Positions 45,541 through 60,100 of a stretch of 64,000 nt of DNA are shown here, one piece after another (within the stretch, counting starts at the first letter, position 1; each line of letters opens with the position of its first letter). Source of the stretch: Erigeron canadensis (lineage: Eukaryota; Streptophyta; Magnoliopsida; Asterales; Asteraceae); the NCBI RefSeq assembly GCF_010389155.1, contig NC_057766.1, positions 33,799,516 through 33,863,515 of the forward strand. The letters are read 5' to 3'. The notes beneath the pieces are model-generated. The model had not been told where the DNA came from and made no database searches. It saw only the letters and a program-made list of their open reading frames with translations. Made by a program: the position numbers and the translations under genes.

Positions 45541-48500
45541 ATGTTTGATCATATCATGGCGTTTCTAGAGAGTACTATGCATGGTACCTAGCTAGCTTAT
45601 CCTCCATTTCTAACTATGATATTAAACATGCAACTTTACAGTGATTCTAACATGTGCTGGTCTTTTTGCAGGGGGGAGCCCTTTGATGTATGAGGGTGGC
45701 TTTGATTTGAGTTTGCGAGTTACACAACGAAACATGTTAGATGCTTTCAATATAGTGCTAGTTGTTATTTTCTATCTGCTGTTACTTTTATGTTATGTAA
45801 GGAATAAGAATCAGAACACTGGTAGATCAACAAGAAAAAGTGATTATATATCTGTAGCGGTTGCATTTTGTTGTTTCCTGACTTCCTTGGCTTATCTTGT
45901 TACTGGTTTATGGGAAGCAACAGATATAACACATCAATTCAACTTTAAGGAATGGTGGGTAGTCATAGTCAGAGCACTGATATGGGCATCTTTAATGGTC
46001 TCATTGTTAATAGAAAGATTCGGGTCTGTCAAATTTCTAGCTTCTGTTTGGTGGATTGTCTTTTTCGGGTTGAATTCTTTTTTGAACGTTAAGAATTTGG
46101 TAGAAAAATGCACCGTCGTGAACTTGGTTTACATAGAATGGGCTAATAGTTTCTTACTTCTGCTGTGTGCTTTAAGAAACTTAAAACACTTTTGCACTAA
46201 GCACACACAAAACCATACTTTATCCGAGCCCTTGTTGGTTAATGAAACACTAAACGGGAATGCAAGGCATCTACAAGAGCCTAGTTTTATCAGCAAATTG
46301 ACATTTTCTTGGGTGAACCCATTGCTTGCTTTAGGCTACAAAAAGACATTAGTCCTTCAAGATATTCCATCTGTAGCATCCGTAGACCAAGCTTCCATTG
46401 CCCACAAGAAGTTCACCAATGAATGGAATTTACTTATAAACGCCTCCACAAACAATAGTAACTTAGTACCTAAAGTGTTAGCAAAAGTTTATTTTTGGGA
46501 GATGGTAATTTCAGGAGTTTTGGTTTTTCTTAGGACGATAGCTGTTGTTGCTAGCCCAGTGTTACTCTATGCATTTGTGAAATACACCAACAGTGACACT
46601 AAAGATTTGCATCAAGGTCTGGTGTTAGTAGGGTGTTTAATTGTAGTCAAAGTAGTGGAGTCATTGTCTCATAGACAGTTTTTCTTTAGTGCAAAAAGAA
46701 CTGGTATGAGGATGAGATCCGCTTTAATGGTGGCGGTGTATGAGAAGCAACTTAAACTTTCTAGTCTAGGCCGGAAAAGGCACTCCACCGGGGAAATTGT
46801 GAATTACATAGCAGTTGATTCATACAGAATGGGTGAATTTCCTATGTGGTTTCATGTGGGGTGGTCCTCATTTCTTCAATTATTTCTAGCTATTGGTGTC
46901 CTGTTCTTCATAGTAGGATTAGGTGTTCTTCCTGGTTTAGTACCCCTCTGCATATGTGGAATGCTTAACTTTCCATTCGGAAAAGCAATCCAAAAATGTC
47001 AGTTAGAGTTCATGATTGCTCAGGACAAGAGACTGAGATCCACTTCTGAGATTCTAAATAATATGAAGGTCATCAAGTTACAATCGTGGGAAGAAAAGTT
47101 CCAAAGAATTGTCGAATCTTGTAGAGAAACCGAATTCCATTGGTTACATGAAGTTCAGTTTAAGAAGGTTTATAGCACAATATTGTATTGGACGTCACCA
47201 ACACTCGTTTCTTCAGCTATACTTTTTGGATGTGTGTTTTTGTCAAGTGCTCCTTTAGATGCTGCCACTATATTTACCATTTTAGCAACACTAAGAACTA
47301 TGTCTGAACCTGTGAGATTTTTCCCTGATGCACTCTCCGCATTAATCCAGGTTAAAGTATCATTGGATAGGATTAATTCTATCTTAGTTGATGATGAACT
47401 ACAAGATAACAGTATTAAAGATCAAGAACTTGAAAAGTCTCATGGTTCTATCAGTATACAGAATGGAAATTTCGCTTGGGATCCTGAATCGCCTACACCA
47501 ACACTGAAAAATGTAAATCTTGAAGTAAAATATGGTCATAAAGTTGCAGTTTGCGGGTCAGTGGGTGCTGGAAAATCATCTCTGCTATATGCTATACTTG
47601 GAGAAATATCCAAAACTTCAGGAACTGTGAGTTCATGAATTCATTTGCTTATTTCGAACTTATTACTATATGAGGTTGATTGTGACTTTTTTTTCTTTCA
47701 GGTGGGTATTTCTGGAACAATTGCCTATGTAAGTCAAACATCTTGGATTCAGAGTGGGACGATTCAAGATAACATACTGTATGGGAAGCCGATGGAGAGA
47801 ACTAAGTATGAAAAGGCCATCATGGCTTGTGCTTTAGATAAGGATATTGAAACTTTCAACTATGGAGACTTAACAGAAATAGGCCAAAGAGGGCTTAACT
47901 TGAGTGGGGGACAGAAGCAGAGGATTCAGCTCGCTAGAGCAGTTTATAGTGACGCTGATATTTATCTTCTTGATGACCCTTTCAGTGCTGTCGATGTGCA
48001 TACTGCAGCAACTCTTTTTAATGTAAGGTTTCAACTTCTTTCATTTAATTTTGATTTCTTAACAATATTCTTTTCGTTTATGGATATTAAAGTTAAATCC
48101 GTGTGCTTTAGGACTGTGTTATGACTTGTCTCAAGGGGAAAACCGTCATTCTTGTAACTCATCAAGTGGAATTTCTCCCATTGGTTGACGACATTCTGGT
48201 AATCAGGATCACATATTATGAACTTTTTGCCCCACTTTCTATCCAATTTAACGAGTCTTATATGTACATCTTCCATCTTTAGGTTATAAAAGACGGTCAA
48301 ATAATACAATCAGGGAGCTATGAGGATCTCTTGATGGCTGGGGCAGCTTTTGAACAACTAGTGAATGCTCATAAAGATGCCATTACAGGTTTAGAACCGT
48401 CATCTCATGAAAACCCAAGTAGACTCCATAAACAAGTAAATATGCATCAAAGTGTGAAAGACAAAAATATAAGTTCTATCAGTAAAGAAGACAATGTGAA

Positions 48501-50930
48501 GATATCAGGTGTGCAGTTGACCGAAGAAGAAGAGAAGGAGATTGGGAATGTTGGATGGAAGAGTTTCTTAGATTATGTCATGGTCTCACAAGGAACATGG
48601 CACTTTTCGTTGACTTTACTTGCTACTTTTGGTTTCGTTGGTCTTCAGGCAGCAGCAAGTTATTGGCTGGCGTTCGGTATTCAAATCCCTGAAATTACCA
48701 CCACCCTTTTGATTAGCGTTTACACTTTGGCTGCGGCTACAAGTATCTTCTTTGTGTATCTTAGATCAGTTTCTGTCACCCTTTTGGGATTAAAAGCCTC
48801 CAAATCGTTCTTCAATAAATTTACCGCTTCAATTTTCAGCGCTCCCATGCTCTTCTTTGACTCTACTCCGGTTGGAAGAATTTTGACAAGGGTAAGAGTT
48901 AGATGGTAAAATAAAAAAAATGATGGTATACTATTACATTTTGGTAATTATTTACTAATTAATTATTTTCTCGCAGGCCTCCTCTGATCTTAATGTAATA
49001 GATTTTGACATACCTTTTTCGTTTGCCTTTGTGGTTGCTGGTAGTGTTGAAGTACTTGGCACGATTGGTGTTATGGCCTCAGTGACCTGGCAAGTTCTTA
49101 TTGTAGTCGTCTTAGCCACTGTCGCTACAAAATATGCTCAGGTCAATCCTTGAACCCAGTCATTTTGAGGACTTCTTGAGTTAGAAACACAGAACAAAAT
49201 TAATACGTTGAATGACAAGACTAGCTACCAGTATTTAAATGTTGAGTAATTTATAATCTGGCATAAAACTTGAAACATCTTTTGCTGAATTTCAGGGATA
49301 TTATCAGCCGACTGCACGGGAACTAATGAGAATCAACGGGACCACGAAAGCACCTGTGATGAACTACACATCTGAAACATCACTTGGAGTGGCTACGATA
49401 CGAGCATTCAAGATGCAAGACAGATTCTTCAAGAACTATCTTAAGCTGGTGGATACAGATGCGAGTACTTTCATTTTTTCAAATGCAACATTGGAATGGT
49501 TGATTTTGAGGACAGAAGCATTTTCAAACCTCATCCTTTTCACAGCTGGTTTTCTCTTGGTTTTGATACCAAAAGGTTTTGTCTCTCCAGGTATAAAGTT
49601 GCAACTCTGCGGTTGAAACTATAATTCTCAGATGGAATATATACCTTATATATTAACTACATAAATTTTATCTGTGTAGGAATGGTCGGCCTCTCTCTTT
49701 CTTATGCACTAGTGCTCACTACCGCCCAAGTGTTCTTTATTAGATGGTATTGTAGCTTGGCTAATTACATCGTTTCAGTAGAACGGGTCAAACAATTTAT
49801 GCACCTTCAAACAGAACCACCATCTATTGTTGAAAATAATAGACCACCATCGTCTTGGCCTTCCAAGGGAAGGATAGAATTCGAGGAGTTAAAGGTAAGA
49901 TAAACCAACATTATGATGCCAACGCTTTACAAACTATGAAACTACTTGATACTTATGGGATTGTTGTTTCAGCTGAGGTATCGTCCAAATGCACCACTAG
50001 TTCTCAAAGGGATCACTTGCACATTCAAAGAAGGGACTAGAGTAGGAATAGTTGGTAGGACAGGAAGTGGAAAGACGACACTAATAACAGCCTTATTCCG
50101 TTTGGTGGAACCTGATAGCGGAAGAATTTTTATAGATGGGATCGATATCTGCCATATAGGCCTTAAAGATCTTAGGATGAAACTAAGTGTCATCCCCCAA
50201 GAACCAACCCTTTTTAGGGGCAGTATTCGAACAAACATGGACCCTCTTGGAATTTATTCTGATGACGATATATGGAAGGTAAATTACCATTTGTATAACC
50301 TTTATAAATCCCTAAGATTTTTACTCAAAATACTAATTTTGCAGGCATTAGAAAAGTGCCAGCTTAAAAGTACTATTGCAAGTCTTCCGAAATTGCTAAA
50401 CTCTTCAGGTGCGTCAGTCAGTCAAGGAATGTTATACTAACCGAATCCAATACAAGACTTTTAAGCTAGACTCTCTCTTTTTTTACTGTCTTTGGCAGTG
50501 AGTGATGAAGGGGATAATTGGAGTGCCGGGCAAAGACAATTGTTTTGTCTTGGACGAGTATTGCTTAGAAAAAACAAAATCCTAGTACTCGATGAAGCAA
50601 CTGCATCCATTGATTCAACCACAGATGCCACTCTACAAAGAATCATAAGGGAAGAATTCTCTAGTTGTACTGTCATAACCGTAGCTCACAGAGTCCCAAC
50701 GGTTATAGACAGCGACAAAGTCATGGTCCTGTCTTATGGTACGTTCCCCGGCCGGCTACATTTTTGTTATAATTAAACAATTCTAGAGTAAAAATATAAG
50801 CTCGTGTTGTTGAGGTGCAGGGGAAATGGTGGAGTACGATGAGACTTCAAAGTTAATGGAGACCGATTCTTTCTTCTCCAAGCTTGTAGCCGAATATTGG
50901 TCTAGTTGTGAAAGGAAGTCAGTTCAGTGA
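45541..50930 (+). CDS. ABC transporter C family (MRP-type), ABCC8-like
   Basis: Twelve exons give about 1469 residues: 45541-45583, 45672-47626, 47702-48022, 48112-48198, 48283-48891, 48977-49141, 49296-49590, 49680-49894, 49973-50278, 50345-50408, 50499-50738, 50821-50930. The total is divisible by three. The first exon is a short one (ATG 45541, alternative in-frame ATG 45556) joined through donor ATG|GTACCT and acceptor TTTGCAG; this join is inferred. The layout is TMD0 (about 1-200), TMD1, NBD1, TMD2, NBD2. NBD1 has Walker [10 protein letters not shown] (about 643-651), LSGGQKQR, and Walker B IYLLDDP. NBD2 has [15 protein letters not shown] and ILVLDEA, with H-loops in VTHQVEF and VAHRVPT. 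Plant ABCC proteins pump glutathione or other conjugates, usually into the vacuole. The match is best with the ABCC8-type clade. Key catalytic motifs are intact. Confidence 0.88.
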
Positions 50931-53460
50931 TTACATGATCAATATGAGTAACTAATACTGGCATACCATATGTTTCAAAAATATAATTGACGGAATAAAA
51001 TCTTAGATGCCAAAATATAACAAAATGAAATGGTATTTTTTTTCTTTTTCGTTTGATATTACATAGCTTATTAATGAAATCATTAGAAACTTATGTCGTT
51101 TAAAAGTGAAATCTTTTAACTAGAATGTACTACAATAAAATCAATCGAAGAATGTTAAAAAAAAAAAAAAATTATCCAAATGGGACAACTTTTTTTACAG
51201 TAAATTTCATAAAGAGAAATGTTGGGTACAACAGTCAACAGCATACCCAACGTTATATATTGCCGTATACAAAGTTTTTAAACGATGTTACAATTTTGAC
51301 CTTTCAATTTTATAAATATACAATAATGCCCCATGAATTTTAACTGTGCAGTACCTAATCTATGTATTGTACTTATGTTATCCCCATTTCATAAACCACG
51401 TTAATGTTTCTACATCATCATGTTTTCTTGATTTCAAGATCATACTTAGTTACTATCAATAATGTCGTCGACTCGTCGTTCCTATTTGTCTATCAAAGTC
51501 TGGTCAAATCTTTCAAGTTTTTCATGGAACAAGTGTCTGTGTCAACACACCCATTGGCGTCCTCATATTCAAAAATATTTACCTCTTTAAAAACAAATTG
51601 ACAGTCCAATGTCAACCCTTACGATTTAAGCACAAACTCTCCGGTTTGTGTATCAAATTCTGGTCAAATCTTTAAGGTTTTCCATGAAACAAGTGTTTGT
51701 GCCAACACGACCGTTGAGTCCTCGTATTCAAAAATATTGATATCTAGCTCTTTGAAACCAACTTGATAGTCCAATGTCAACCCTTTTCAGATATTTACCC
51801 CAACATTAAATTTATTGGCTAATTCCAAGAATACATTTTTTAAACAGTCATATTTGAAAGATATTTTATCAAACAAGTTTTGGTCAAATAAAATTTGTAA
51901 ATCAAGTAAAACTGAGTTTAGGAATCCCCATTTTTGGGTTCACGGACAAACATTACTATTCCATACCAACAACTAATGGTGACAGTCGATGTAAGTGTAT
52001 AACTACACAAACTGAAACCGAGATACCAATTCCGGTTTTACATGTCGAAACAAAAACCCATGAATGCATAAAGACTTTGAATGTTTATATATAAACATTC
52101 AAAATTCACAACTAGGTGCGCAAACTTGCGTCTTCATTAAGCTAATCTAATCGTTATATAAACATTAAAGTTTGGTTTATGAGTTGTCTCAACATGTAAA
52201 ACCGGGATTCACATCCCAGCTAAAGTTTGTATAGTCACACTCACACTGACTATGACCATCCATTGTTATATGAAATAGTAACGTTTCCCATAGATGACAT
52301 ATGTTTAGATTTTCAAAATTCGACTCCAAGTTTGGAAAGCCCGGTTTGGTACGACGTGGCTGAAACCGGTTTTAATTTTACTTATTTGACAAAAAAAACC
52401 CAAAAAATATGCCCGTTTGTAAAAAATATACTAATTCCAATCGAATGATAAATATAAAAATGATGGATGACTAGGATAAATTACCACACGCCAACATATC
52501 AATATAATCTTATCATACTTGCAACAGTTAATCTAAAGCCCAAAATATTATCAAATGTTTGAATTAAAAATGCACATGTTTAGAGCAAGAATTTCACAAA
52601 AATCCAACTACTTTCATGTCTTTATATTATTGGTTAGATCAATACATATTACGAGTAATACAGAGTATCAAAACAAATATGAAAAGTAAAAAATAGTCGA
52701 GTTAGACCATAGAGTTTTTAGATATATAATGTACTTGTGCGTTACTAGACCAGTTTCATGGATTATGAATCTCAATAAGTCTGAAGAGCAAAAGAAATTA
52801 CTTTACGAACAGATTAACACCTACCTTTTGAATTTTTTACACAAAAAGGTGGTTGCCTGAATTTCTGCTCGGTATAAAAATTATTACTTATAATAATATA
52901 ACACTAAACTAAACATTAAAAATCTTATAAGAAAAAGAAAAATAAAAAGGCTCAGAGTGTTGCTAAATGTGCTCAAAGAACAGCTTTTGAAGGCCATTCT
53001 CATACAAGAGGTGTCAGAAATATAAAGCAATTGATCATCTTCGCCATTTTCATAAAGTATTAAACACAAACTATACCAATAAATAAAATTACAGAAAAGA
53101 AGCTATAAAAAAAAGTAAGAAGAAAAATAAACTTTATAAAATATATGTTTGGTTATGAAGGCGGCTGGTAATGTAAAAACCCTAGGGTTTGAGCTGATAT
53201 AATAGTAGTTGTGTTGAAACGTGATGGAATCTTATTTATAGATTTTTCAAAGGGTTTTGTTTATTAGGGCCTAGTAATGTTCAACTAGTTTTTTCAATGG
53301 GTCGGACTAGCCCAATGCCAAAAAGATCACGTTTGTTGAGAGGTCGGCCCATCTAACCAAAAACTAGGATATGTATAAATTTTATATGAGATTTTTGACT
53401 AAGATATTTTGTGTTTCATTTTTAGGTAACATAAAGTATTTTCATTGTTACCGTAGGATT
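50931..53460. other. Intergenic downstream of the ABCC gene
   Basis: No gene is supported. A tandem duplication lies at 51480-51795. The word AAACCCTAGGGTTTGAG near 53177 looks telomere-like but is isolated. Confidence 0.5.
51480..51795. repeat. Tandem duplication of about 165 bp
   Basis: The copies begin around TATCAAAGTCTGGTCAAATC (51492) and TATCAAATTCTGGTCAAATC (about 51651). Both continue through ACAAGTGT-TGTG-CAACAC, CCTC-TATTCAAAAATATT and AGTCCAATGTCAACCCTT. They are moderately diverged. Confidence 0.7.
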
Positions 53461-53464
53461 CCTT

Positions 53465-54095
53465 AAGGTTAGTATGGTTCGGTTTTTGCCTAAAACCGAA
53501 ACCAAAACCGATCCATTCGGTTTTTAGAAAACCAAAACCATTGGATTCGGTTCGGTTTCTCGGTTTTCAGGTTCGGTCTGGATCGGTTTTGGTTCTTTTA
53601 ATAAATTTTGTTTTTTAAGTTTTTTTTAAATATTATATTATAAATTTAACTTTCAATTGTTAAGAAAAAAAAATGATATAAAAATTCAAATACAGAGAAG
53701 CTTTTTATTAAGTAATTATATTTTTTAGGTGTTAAAATTTGTATAATTTTTATAAAACGAATTGTTTTTACTGCACGTTTTTATTAAAAATATACAATTT
53801 GTATTGATTTGTACAATAAAAAGATAAAAAAGATTAAATTATTAACATATTTATAAATTATAAGTAATAAATATAAATGTAATATGATATTAAAATAAAT
53901 TAAAATATATTTAGTTCGGTTTGGTTCGGTTTTGATCATTTTTTTGGCATATGAAATCGAACCGATCCGTTCGGTTTTTAGAAAACGAAAACCAAACCAA
54001 TGGATTTCGTTCGGTTTTCGGTTTGGTTTTGTCGGTTTTTTTCGGTTTTTGGTTTTCCGGTTCGGTTTTTGCTCACCCCTACCTAGTAATTAAGT
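53465..54095. mobile_element. hAT-like MITE rich in CGGTTCGGTTTT
   Basis: Two related blocks about 430 bp apart share GATCC-TTCGGTTTTTAGAAAAC followed by CAAAACCA-TGGATT, and the right one ends CGGTTTTTGCTCACCCCTA. The interior is AT-rich. The ACCCCTA end and the accumulation of CGGTTTT/AAAACCG words match a common plant MITE class, often hAT. The left end is not clear and no perfect target duplication was found. Confidence 0.5.
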
Positions 54096-56722
54096 TTAAA
54101 TAGGTAGAGTCAATGAGTTAAAAAAAAAGAAACAAGTCCTTTAACAAATTTCTGGTTCACTTTAGATTGTATTTTTGCTTCAATTGTATATGCCATGCTT
54201 CTTGGGGGAAAAAATGGATTTTGGAAAATGTATTTTTGAGGGGTGATAATTTGAAGATCGGGTGGCAATAGAAAGACGCATTTTTTATAGACCCCTACTA
54301 TTAACTTATTATTTTGCAATTATCTTGATATTTTAAACCTCATTATATTGATTCGAGTTTAAAATCAATGTCTAGTTTCCAACAATATTACTTTATTTTG
54401 ACACCTGTATTTGAAATCGGCAAAATGAAATTAAATTTGACACTTCTCCTTGATATTAACACATGTACTTGAATACTGCACACGAACTTAAACTTGGCAC
54501 TTAACACTCCTTGATCTTAATATTTCTACTTATTTATTGCTTTTTCATTATTCAGTTATTGCTATCTCTTAAAAATATATAAGTTAATGTACATACAAGT
54601 ACATAGTCATATAAAGATAACAGTCTTTTTAATATATATTGGTCATCCAGTTTTGTTTAAATAAACTAATTTGCCCACATTCATATGTTCATAGATGCTT
54701 CCATATAGTTGATAGTCCATACGTTATTAATAAAATCCATTATCAAAAACATTGAAGAAAAAAATATAAAAGGGAGAAGACACGTAACCCCAAGACTATT
54801 GACTTAATGACAATGACCTATACGTTATTACGTGTGTGACAAACAAACACGTATAGAGTGGTAGTCATGGCGGAACACAACGGGCCTCCATCAGTGGCCG
54901 GTTAATGATCACCGGAAAATGTTATGTCAAATATATAGTATTAATTTTTAAATATTAATATCTCTTTCTGGCAAGATAACTCTTTTTAAATCACTAAATA
55001 TAATATAACAAAATGTAATAATATTTAAATTAGATTCAAAGTTCATACATCTCTCCATTATTGATATCTCCAAGTTTCATTATAACAACACCACAATGAG
55101 ATCAAGATTTATTTTTATATATCTATATCTAAGCTCAAGCAATATGATCATTTCATTTCATCTCATCTTTAGTGCCAAGATCCATCTAACCCCAAATCGT
55201 GTGCATTGCTGATTTGCATATTACTTAATGATCATCGGGCTATTAACAAGTCGCAACTTCGATCTTAATGTTGATTTTCGAGGTACGTAATTATATTTTC
55301 ATTGATCTTTAATTTCCATACTTTTCATTGGATAATTATTAGTCGTGATTCATATAAAATTTACATCATTACATATCAAACTAATTTATGCCTAGCCGCC
55401 TAGCTACCATTTCTATTACTCGTAGTATATATAATACGAGTAGTAAGATATAAAAATTAATATTGTTCACTCATTTGCTTGTGACTTGATATCTAGAGTA
55501 GAATAGGTGAAATGAGTTCAAATAAATTATTAGTCAATACATGCTTCTTTAGCACAGGAGGGCACGAAATGAAGTTAGAAATTTCAATGAACTACGCGAC
55601 GGGCAAAGAAATCAAGATCTTGAATTATCTCTGAATAACTTTAGGCCAAAGCCTTCTTAATTAGTCCTAGCTAGCTAAAAACCTCATCAAACTTGATGTT
55701 CTTATGTAAAAGAACTTTTGAACGGCCAGAATATTAAAAATGATGCAACTATAGCCAATACTTAAAATATTGGTGTAACCTATAGTCAAAACATTGACTT
55801 TTTTATCCTACTCCTTTGTTATAAACTTATAGTATATCATTGAATTTTCTCATTGTAGGAAAAATGTATATAACATAAGATATCTAGAGTAACCCAAATG
55901 GAAACTAACACAAAGAAAAGACATTTATTTATTTACTTTAAAGTAAATGTAATGTAATGTGAGTTTTTTTTTTTTTTTTTATCATGGTAACTTATTTTTG
56001 TCACATATAGATGGATCGATATTGGGTTAGAGTATTTGTAGTTTGAATTGAATGAATCAAAATGTGTGACAGAAATGTAAGAAAGATGATAATAGGAAAG
56101 AATATCCTAAAGTTGGAAAAACAACAAAGAGGGGGTGAAAATGGAAATGGGTGGGAAATAAAGAAGGATTTGTAGAAAGGACAAAGGTACATTACATTAA
56201 GCTTAAATAATATGGAACAAATGAAGTTGTGATTTTGTGACACCACCCAACCTTTCTATCACTAACTTGGCTTCTGTCTTTCTTCCCACGTGCGGAGGTC
56301 CCACTTATTCCTCCTGTGTTTTCTCAATTTTGATTCAATTCGTTTTTTAAATTCGTTTGTTAAGAGCGTCCGTAATGATGGATTAGACCATACACCATCA
56401 TGTTAAGTATGCCAAAGCACCAAACTAGTAATAATTAATCACAATGACAATCGAATCATACATGATATTCAAAAGAAAAAACACACGCACCTTTTTTTTT
56501 TAACATGATTGTAGCCACAAGTTTCAATTAAGAGTCTGTCATATACTAATCCATGCTAATGGTCTACTTGGTGACGGGGTGACCATAAGCATGACCACGA
56601 TGACCATTATAGTCACTCTAAAATTATATAAAAGAAGAAAATAGCAATTATTTTGTATTGAGTTATCTATATCTTATTATAGATGATTATTATTGTTATA
56701 TATGAATACATTTATAGGGATA
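54096..56722. other. Intergenic, no gene seen
   Basis: AT-rich. Short homopurine runs and a poly(T) tract at 55963-55980 are present. No coding region or RNA gene is recognised. Confidence 0.5.
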
Positions 56723-57176
56723 GTTATGAGTAAGGCTGTCATAACAGGTCATATGAAACCTGTTAAGACACGAACATGTTAAGGTCAAACACGAACAAGA
56801 TCTGTTAACTAATCGTGTCATTTTTTTCAAACACGAACACGACACCAAATTTTAACATGTGCACCTGTTAAGGAACCTGTTAACATGTATATTATAGAAA
56901 TCTTGACTAATATTGGAAAAAGAAATATTAAGGATACAAAAACTCTTACAAATCTCAACTATTATATAGCGACAATAATCTTTACATTACAAAAGTTCAT
57001 AAACATTTTACCTTAACATGTCTTAACAGGTCCTAACAGGTCCGGATCTGTTAAGACACAAACTTTAACAGGTCTTAACAGGTCCGGACCTGTTAAAACA
57101 CGAAACTTGTTAAGAACATGTCGTATTGTGTCGTGTTAACATGTTTCGTGTCAAAATTATCAGCCTTAGTGATGAG
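56723..57176. mobile_element. hAT-type MITE, 438 bp, with AACAGGT repeats
   Basis: The element (56731-57168) has ends TAAGGCTG and CAGCCTTA, flanked by GTTATGAG and GTGATGAG (7 of 8 match), which fits hAT. The interior is built from many AACAGGTC/ACCTGTTA and AACACGA words in both orientations. It has no coding sequence. Confidence 0.75.
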
Positions 57177-60100
57177 TTATATCTTTTTTTTCCACTTTTG
57201 TTAAGTATGATAGCTTTCTAGAAGAAAAGATAAGTTACCAATTTTGTAGGATAAAGTTGAAATGATGTTTCTTTTCTGTCATTTGATAATTGAGCAACTT
57301 TTTTGACTAAAATAATACTTTGTGAAGAAGATACTATTCAAGTTTGAAATAATAATTTATAACTTTGTAACTTTGTGTTATCAAAACACATGGCTGATTT
57401 ACAATGTAGGAGTAGTTGCTTGCTAAAGCTATAATCTATAGAAGATTATAAATAGACACTACGTCAATTGAGCTTGAGAAGGGTATAGATAAATGTAAAG
57501 CTTTATATATAAGGTGAGAACTTTTACTTCAAGTAAAAACATAAACAAGTTATTTAAAGAAATTCATTGTCTAGGAAAAGAGTTTCTGCATGAACTTTGT
57601 TGGGTTATTTTCATCATAAGTTGTGTCCATCACTTTTAAATAAGTTATCATTATATTATATTAAAAGAAAATGCTAAACAAAGCCTTTAGGACTTCACTT
57701 AACGTGCGTAAAATGATTGTGCATTTCCATATTAACAACTCACTCCCTGAATTTTGTGGTAAATATACAACCAAATAATACACCTTAATGAAAACCATTA
57801 TGATTTCGTTTAGCAAAACCCTATATTAAAATTATGAAATGTAGTTTTCTTGTTGTGCATCAAATTTATCCTGCCTTATTGTGTCAACATAAATATGAAA
57901 AGCGTAACTTGTTTTTATAACATGAATTCACACATATGATACTCAATAATATTTTGTGATTTTGATGTAAACGGAAGTAATAACTTGTAACTCATGATAA
58001 AATTGTTTGGAAATAAAGTAGGGACTAAATATGTAAATATGGATGCTAACCACCAAATTTAAGCATTAAATGTTACCACTATCTTATAAAATTCGTAAAA
58101 TTTATCTCAAAGTTAGTCCACCGTAAGTCCACATAATTAACTTCAAATGAAAAATGAAATTAGTTTTTCTTTCAATGCATTTCGAATCGTGTCTCGACTA
58201 TACATCCAATGAAAACCCCATTTAATTATGTCACTCTAAAAACACAAACTCATAACCTTATGAACAAATTGGTATATTTATGCGATACTCTCATCTTATC
58301 ATCAAGGCCGAGGCACGTTGGACGGTGCCAAACTTGACCTCGAGTACACGTCTTCTAGTGTCACTTAAGTGGATCAATCCTGATCTCCTCTATCATCATC
58401 ATATTAGGTATCTAACTTATAGTTGACATTTTTTTTTTTGTTACAATGAGATTGATTTTGAAAGCAAAATAATCATCATATAAAGTTATGTAAAAATAAT
58501 ATTTAGACAAAATTTATTGACAAGCAGCCCAAAACGTAAAATGATCATCATATAAAGCAAAAAAATATTTTATTGTTTTTGTAAAAATGTTTGTAAACAT
58601 TTAGACAAAATTTATTGACAAGCAGCCCAAAACGTTGGTTTGCCTAATGTGTCGGAGGCCATAACAGTAACACGCCGAGGTCTCGGCGTATTGACTAAAT
58701 TAACATTCCATGTGTTCACATATGAATCATTTCGCCTTTTAAAATCATCCATAAGTTACGAAGTTACAAACTTTTTTTTTTCCTTTTAAAATATACAGAT
58801 CTAATCACTGAAATATTGTTTCGGGAAGTTGTAAAGAGAGTGTATAAAGAAATCCCCAATATACTAGATACACACCTATGTAATCATTAATTTAACTAAT
58901 TATCTCATTAAATGTCTTTTTTTTTCTTCCTAATCATTAAATATCTCATTAGTTAAAACATCATTTATTATCTTTTTCTCTAATCTAACCATCTTTTAAC
59001 TTTATTTCATTAATTAATACAACATATATATTTTTTAATAAACTTTTTTTTAATACTTTATATAAATATTTTTTTATCTTTATATATAATTGTGTGGGTA
59101 ATATTATTAATAAAAATTTTATTCCATAAAAGTCCACTATTAAAAAAAAACTTATTAAAATATATATATATATATATTGTGTTAATGAAATAAAATTAGG
59201 AAATTTTTTTTTATGTTATGGTATACATATTATTCTTTTATATAAAAAATGTAAAAATCAAACATGTAACATATATCAAAAAAACAAATTATTCAAAAAC
59301 AATACCAAATATAATGACATTAAAATATCAAATCACTTACATCGATAAAAATTCTTTCATGCAGACAAAGTTGATCATATAAATCTAAATGTTGTATAAG
59401 CGAAACAAAAAATTAAACTTACAAACTAATTCATATTAGTATATATGAGAGTATTTATAATAGGTTTCTTTTATTAACATAATTATTTTTTTCAAATATT
59501 TTAATATCCTATATATTCACACTGATTGACTTTTGAAAGAGAAGCTTTGGTCTTAGCTTTGTAATCAATCAATTGATCTTTCACATAACTTATAATAATA
59601 ATGATAATAATAATAACAACAAATAAAATAATAATAATAATGATTAAAAATAATAATAATTAAACAAACATAAAATTTATATATTTGTAATATTAATATT
59701 ATTAATATATATAAAGATATCTAATTAGTTTTAATTTGATGTATTAAATCATTAAATGTAATGTTTGAACATAATTAATATGTTGTTTTTAATGCTAATG
59801 TTTGATATAATTTTTTTTAAATAGAACATTGAAAACATAAATGAATAAAAAATTTGATTTGAAATTAATATTATAGGGTTTTCTTAGTAAATAGGGGTTT
59901 CTATAGCATGTCCCGTCGGTAAATTGTGATGAGTTGTGACTGTTTTTCAAACTTAGTCCAATGTTATCATTGTAATTCGAGATGCTATAAACAATGGCTT
60001 TAGAGTTTGTGCCTTTTTTTTTTTTCTTGTCTCATATACAAGCTTAATGTTTGTTTTTACACTATTTATTTTATTATTTTATAATATATATGGCATGCAA

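Noticed and set aside
53172..53195. Telomere-like AAACCCTAGGG
   Set aside because: Only about one and a half units; not an interstitial telomere array.
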